From Medicago truncatula (Eukaryota; Streptophyta; Magnoliopsida; Fabales; Fabaceae), in the NCBI RefSeq assembly GCF_003473485.1, contig NC_053045.1, positions 42,264,494-42,328,493 of the forward strand: 64,000 bases of DNA, given 5' to 3'. Numbering within the stretch: the first letter of the stretch is position 1; every line of letters starts with the position of its first letter. Both the position numbers and the translations under genes were made by a program. The notes under the pieces were generated by a model. It was given only the letters and a program-made list of their open reading frames with translations. It was not told the origin of the DNA and did no database searches. This document shows, one piece after another, positions 59,791 through 64,000 of this stretch.

Positions 59791-62697
59791 TCATGGCTCC
59801 GGTTGCATGTTCTCACATTCTTCTCGAATTTTCTGGAAAAGAACAGTGGACAAATATCTTTCACCAAAGCTTGGGAATACAACCTGCAATATATAAAAAT
59901 TGTGGGTATTAAAATGTAAATAGAGTATTCTAATTCTGAAAATTTGAAATTTTATGAAATTTTTAAGAGTAAAAAATACAAGGTTGATATTATTATGAAA
60001 ATAACAGAATATAAGGCGGATTTTATGAAAGTTTAGTTCCATCCATCCATAATAACTTCTTTTTTTTTTTGTAACGAGGAATTATACATACCCCAATAAG
60101 CTTTCCCTCATTTTCAGGCCTCTTTGCAACCTGCAATGCAGCTGCAGCAGCAGCACCTGAAGAAATTCCCACCTGTTTTCCAATGGTAAGAAGGTAAGGA
60201 TCAAAGTATAAAGCCAACATAGGTGAAATCTTCATTTGGTTCAGAATTAAGTTGTCATAAGATTTGAAGCTAGTTGATTGATACGGACCAATAGAAAATA
60301 ACAAATATGGATGTCAAAGTCCTGCATTAAATTGTATGGAATGTTTGGTGGAGTATTTAACTGGTTTGGTTCTTTCCCCTTGATAGTTGCCTTTAAGGGA
60401 GGGAAGATTTTCCATTGCTTGGATACTTATTAACAGCGAATCAAGATATGAAAGTTCTTATGCCCTTAATAATGTTCTAATATGGTCTTGTGCTGTTGTG
60501 CATATGATTGTTACGCGCTACTTTAAGGGAGGGAAGGTTCCCCAAGTGCTTGGATACATATCAACAGCTAATGAAGATACAAAAGTTCTTATGCCCTTCA
60601 TTATGCTTTAATATGTTATTGTGCATGATTATTTCAAGCTGTTTTAGCATGTCATGTAACTGTGTAAGTGCGCATGATATGGGCATCAGAACACGTTAAA
60701 AAATGCAAGTCAGGCAAATGGATGAAAAGATTAACATAAAACACTAACCAGCAAGCCTTCCTGAAGTGCTATTTGCTTTGTAGTTTCAATAGCTTCATCA
60801 CTGGATATCTGCCAAATCAAGACAGGGGGGTTAATTACAGTACACAATTAGAGTTTACAATTAGCTATCCTTGTATCAGTTAAACTGACTTCAGTTTAAC
60901 TTAACTTCATTCTAACTGCCTGTGCAGTTAAGTAAGTTTTAGTGCATACTGTACTCGAGTTAGTTGGATAACAGAAACAGTTTCTGTTCACTGTAAAAAT
61001 ACTCAACCTGTATCCGATATGCACTTACTCAAATAACAATTACTTGCTTTTTTCTCACATCTCTCTTTCTCTATTCCCTCTGTTGAGTTCTAACAAGTAC
61101 AGACCAAGAAAATATTGGCATTTTCTATTTATCCTGGTCAGATAGTCCCTATAGCACATTAACGAAAAATAGTCTACTGAAACTAACTTCAAATGTGGAG
61201 TACCACTCTTGGGTTAGGAAATGAGTAGCAACCACCAGAATTTAGAAAACTCCAATGTAAGAACAAATATTCACTTATGCATGTGGGACAGTCAGAAGAA
61301 AATGTCTTCGTAAATACGAATAATGCATTGAATTATGGCATAAAATAACACAGCAAAGCACAAGAACAGACCGCTATAACTTCATCAAGCACTTCTTCAT
61401 CCAAATTCCTGGGCACAAAACCAGCCCCAATACCCTGAATTTTGTGAGGTCCTGTGGTTTAGCAGAAAAAAGGAAATAGATAAAAGCTCTTTTGAAAATA
61501 TAAAAATTATGATATTGGACTTGGATTTGAAACTTATTATTTCTTACCTGGCTTTCCACCTGAAAGTATGTTGCTTTCGAGAGGCTCTACACCAATAACC
61601 TGATACATGAAAAAGAAACTTTTAATGGAAACCGACAATGTAGAAAGCTTCCCTAGAAATTAAATTATACTTCAAGAGATAAGACATGACCAGTATATGG
61701 AGTACAAAGATCCATTTACACCAAGTATTTAGCAGATATTACCTCATCTTAATTGATATTAAAAGACACCCATGGTTCTACGATGCCATTGAGAATGATT
61801 TACCTGTACTTTTGAATTTTGTTGTTTTAGGAATCGACCGGTTCCAGAAATGGTTCCACCAGTTCCAATCCCTGCAACTAAAATATCTATTTTGCCTCTT
61901 GTATCTTCCCATATCTCTGGCCCAGTTGTCTCAAAATGTATCTGCACATATGAACCAAATTTCATATATTATACCACAATGCAGTTCACCACGTTAGAAG
62001 TAGAACTCTATCAGTGATATGTCCATCATCTTGAACTCAACTGAATGCAAAGGGGATAAACAAATAAACCAAATGCCTAAGGAACTAAAATTCCCCACAC
62101 AAATGAAAAATAAACTAGTGATTTGGTATGTTTGGGGAAACTAGAGCTGTAAGCATTTTGTTGTTGTTTTAAGTTTGGGGGCTTCAGTCAGAAAATGGAG
62201 GACAAAATGGGGGTGGCAGTAGGCTGATATGCTTTTATATGGTGCCTTTAGCAGGATTGATGTGCATGAATCTTTTAAGAGAAAATATCTTTGCCTAACC
62301 TAGACTTTGTGACTTCTGTTTGAAGCATGGGTTTTAACTCAAATAAAAGAAGAATAAATAATCAATGCTGATTTTTTCAATTACATGGGATTTGGGTACT
62401 CAAGTCAAGATAGACTTAGATGTTGCCGTTTACCTTGGGATTTGAAGGATTGTCAAATTGTTGAAGCATGTATGCATCAGGTGTACTTTTTACAATTTCT
62501 TCAGCTTTTTGAACTGCTCCATTCATACCCTTCGCAGCCTCAGTCAAAACAAGCTCAGCTCCAAATGCTTTCAAAAGAACTCGTCTTTCCAAACTCATGG
62601 AAGCAGGCATTGTTAAAATGAGTTTATAACCTTTAGAAGCTGCTATAAAGGCAAGACCAATTCCTGTGTTCCCACTAGTAGGTTCCACCAAAACACT
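59791..62697 (-). CDS. Cysteine synthase / O-acetylserine (thiol)lyase, copy C (5' part outside the window)
   Basis: Minus-strand exons are 62697-62434, 61941-61804, 61599-61548, 61451-61372, 60808-60749, 60172-60092 and 59883-59791, in frame to the TGA. They encode the last 254 residues or so. The exons for the presequence, LIGKTP and the PLP lysine lie past the right edge. Visible motifs are the canonical: PTSGNTG loop, [25 protein letters not shown] and [23 protein letters not shown]; the C-terminus MQPEP is shared with A and B. Exons 62697-62434 and 61941-61804 are separated by an intron that A and B lack; together they equal one 402-nt exon there. The tail of exon 60172-60092 reads KLIG where A has KLIV. 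The gene looks functional as far as it is visible, and is closer to ordinary OAS-TL than A or B. Expression and targeting cannot be judged here. Confidence 0.9.
60383..60625. repeat. Direct repeat inside an intron of copy C
   Basis: Two copies, about 145-150 bp apart, share TTTAAGGGAGGGAAG, GCTTGGATAC, AACAGC and AAAGTTCTTATGCCCTT. They start near 60392 and 60522. The equivalent intron of A has one shorter related stretch (AAAGTTATTATGCCCTGC near 46564), so this is a local tandem duplication in C. Confidence 0.7.
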
Positions 62698-64000
62698 CTG
62701 AAGTGTATACCAGAAACAAGTTAACTAAGAATGATAAAAAAGGGATTGAAGCAACATTAAATTTATTTATCCACAATTAATCTGCAAGAAAAGAAATCAC
62801 ATCACAATATAACTAGCTCCCATTAAGTCTACACTGTTCTTTTCCAAAAGAACCATATAATGCTAACACATAGATGCAGGTGCAGCATAAAAGAAAAGGA
62901 AATCAATTGTTTCATTACATCCCAAAGCAAAGAGTGTGATAGAATCACAAAATTCAGTGATGAAATATGTGTATTATTTATATGGGAAAGGTGAGTTCAG
63001 AGGCTCTACAGCTATGGGATCACAAATCCAGAGACGGAGACTCCTACCAGTACAAGAAAGATATTCTCTCCTAACAAACTCACTAAGAATTAATCATGAA
63101 TGAATTCCACTACCCATTCCTTCTCTCTTATAATTGAATCACATGGAATCAGCACACACCTCACCAGCTGACACATTCTATCCTCCTGACCCACCCTCTT
63201 TCTCCTAGTCTAGACCTTCCAAATGGTGGGCCTATGTGGTTTGCCCCAATGATTGGCTCATCATGGTTGTCAGGCCCAATGTGGTTGTAAAAATCCTCCT
63301 GACCTCACCAACTAACATATTCTATCCTCCTGACCCCGCCCTCTTTTTCCTAGTCTAGACCTTCCAGATGGTGGACCTAAGTGGATTTGCCCCGATGATT
63401 GGCTCATCATGGGCATCAGGCCCAAGTTTCCTATCACTCTATCGGAGTGTGGTATACCAAAATGCCTAAAGTAAGTTGTAGTTTCTATAAGTATCAACTA
63501 TCAGTAGATAACATGCCAGGTGATAATACAACAATTTATTGCCAATATTCACACGTCCCACTTTTTCTTCCCTATAATAGTCACACACCCCGCTTAAACT
63601 CGGATTAGGTCATATAAACTCCTGCAACGCTAAAATTCCTTATATGCAGTTAGCACCATCCCCCCCCCCCCCCCTAGTGGGAAAAGGCTTGGTTATTGTT
63701 TTGTATAAACAGTTTTACTATAAAAAGTAAAATCGTAGCATACTCCAGTGCAGTGAACAGAATCTCTAGACAAAAAGCATGTAAATTGATGAATTTGTCC
63801 TTGCTTAAGAGAACTTTGCCATAACAAGAAAAAATGATTGTAGATAGATAACTCGTTTTTGTTTGAATATGCACAAAGTAATTAACAATTCACACAGGGA
63901 TTAGTCGAAAACTGGGAACCTATAATATGAAGGTGTAGGCGTGTAGCACAGGACAAGAGTACAGATATGTAATACACCATATACAGAAACTGTGTTAAGT
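62698..64000 (-). other. Long intron of copy C, open at the window edge
   Basis: In A and B the same intron is only about 120 bp. Near 63870 (GCACAAAGTAATTAACAATTCACAC) sequence related to that short intron resumes, so roughly 1.1 kb was inserted between about 62760 and 63830. The insert has direct repeats but no recognised termini. A 15-base C run lies at 63660-63674. Confidence 0.55.
63181..63424. repeat. Direct repeat of about 99 bp, 144 bp apart
   Basis: Copies at 63181-63279 and 63325-63424 share TCCTCCTGACC, TCTAGACCTTCCA and GATTGGCTCATCATGG. About nine in ten bases agree by eye. The segment is GC-richer than its surroundings and may be repeated within a larger element. Confidence 0.75.

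Noticed and set aside
60387..60699. Frames in the + strand between copy C exons
   Set aside because: They cover an intronic direct repeat on the opposite strand of a clear gene.

Overview
The window is nuclear DNA of a dicot plant, AT-rich, with small multi-exon genes set far apart in repeat-dense sequence. The spliced genes, the MITE-rich spacers and the tRNA-derived SINEs fit a papilionoid legume such as Medicago; this is inference, since no database could be searched.

Five protein-coding loci are supported. (1) An IQ67-domain calmodulin-binding protein (IQD) on the + strand, 5440-8779, five coding exons, 534 aa, intact. (2) A plastid stearoyl-ACP desaturase on the + strand, 24295-26865, three exons, 393 aa, with its diiron motifs intact. 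(3) A short-chain dehydrogenase/reductase of the neomenthol dehydrogenase/carbonyl reductase type on the - strand, 40627-37246, four exons, 312 aa. One of its introns holds a CACTA-like transposon nested in a SINE. (4) and (5) A tandem cluster of cysteine synthase (O-acetylserine (thiol)lyase) genes, all on the - strand: copy A (48757-46072, intact, 364 aa), copy B (54382-51507, probably a pseudogene) and copy C (62697-59791, continuing past the right edge). A and B are recent duplicates of one another. They share a lost intron, a Ser-to-Gly change in the substrate-binding loop and a retroelement scar in the 3' flank. C keeps the canonical intron and loop.

The remainder is a layered record of transposition. 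1-4440: unassigned sequence, a hAT-type MITE with a perfect 8-bp target duplication and a TRIM-like element. 9-24 kb: two 5'-truncated LINEs with target duplications, a solo-LTR-like element with a 5-bp duplication, many MITEs (several nested) and a 1.8-kb Mutator-like element. 28-37 kb: retroelement-derived sequence, two more Mutator-type MITEs and a 4.25-kb Helitron with tandemly amplified 5' ends and a small spliced gene fragment. 37-64 kb: the SDR gene and the cysteine synthase cluster with its duplicated flanks and insertions. In one case the duplicate supplies the empty target site of a MITE.

Exon boundaries were placed by hand from splice sites, frame continuity and family conservation; no alignment or expression data were available. 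The host genes act in separate processes (calmodulin/cytoskeleton signalling, plastid fatty-acid desaturation, small-molecule reduction, sulfur assimilation). Apart from the tandem cysteine synthases they show no functional linkage.
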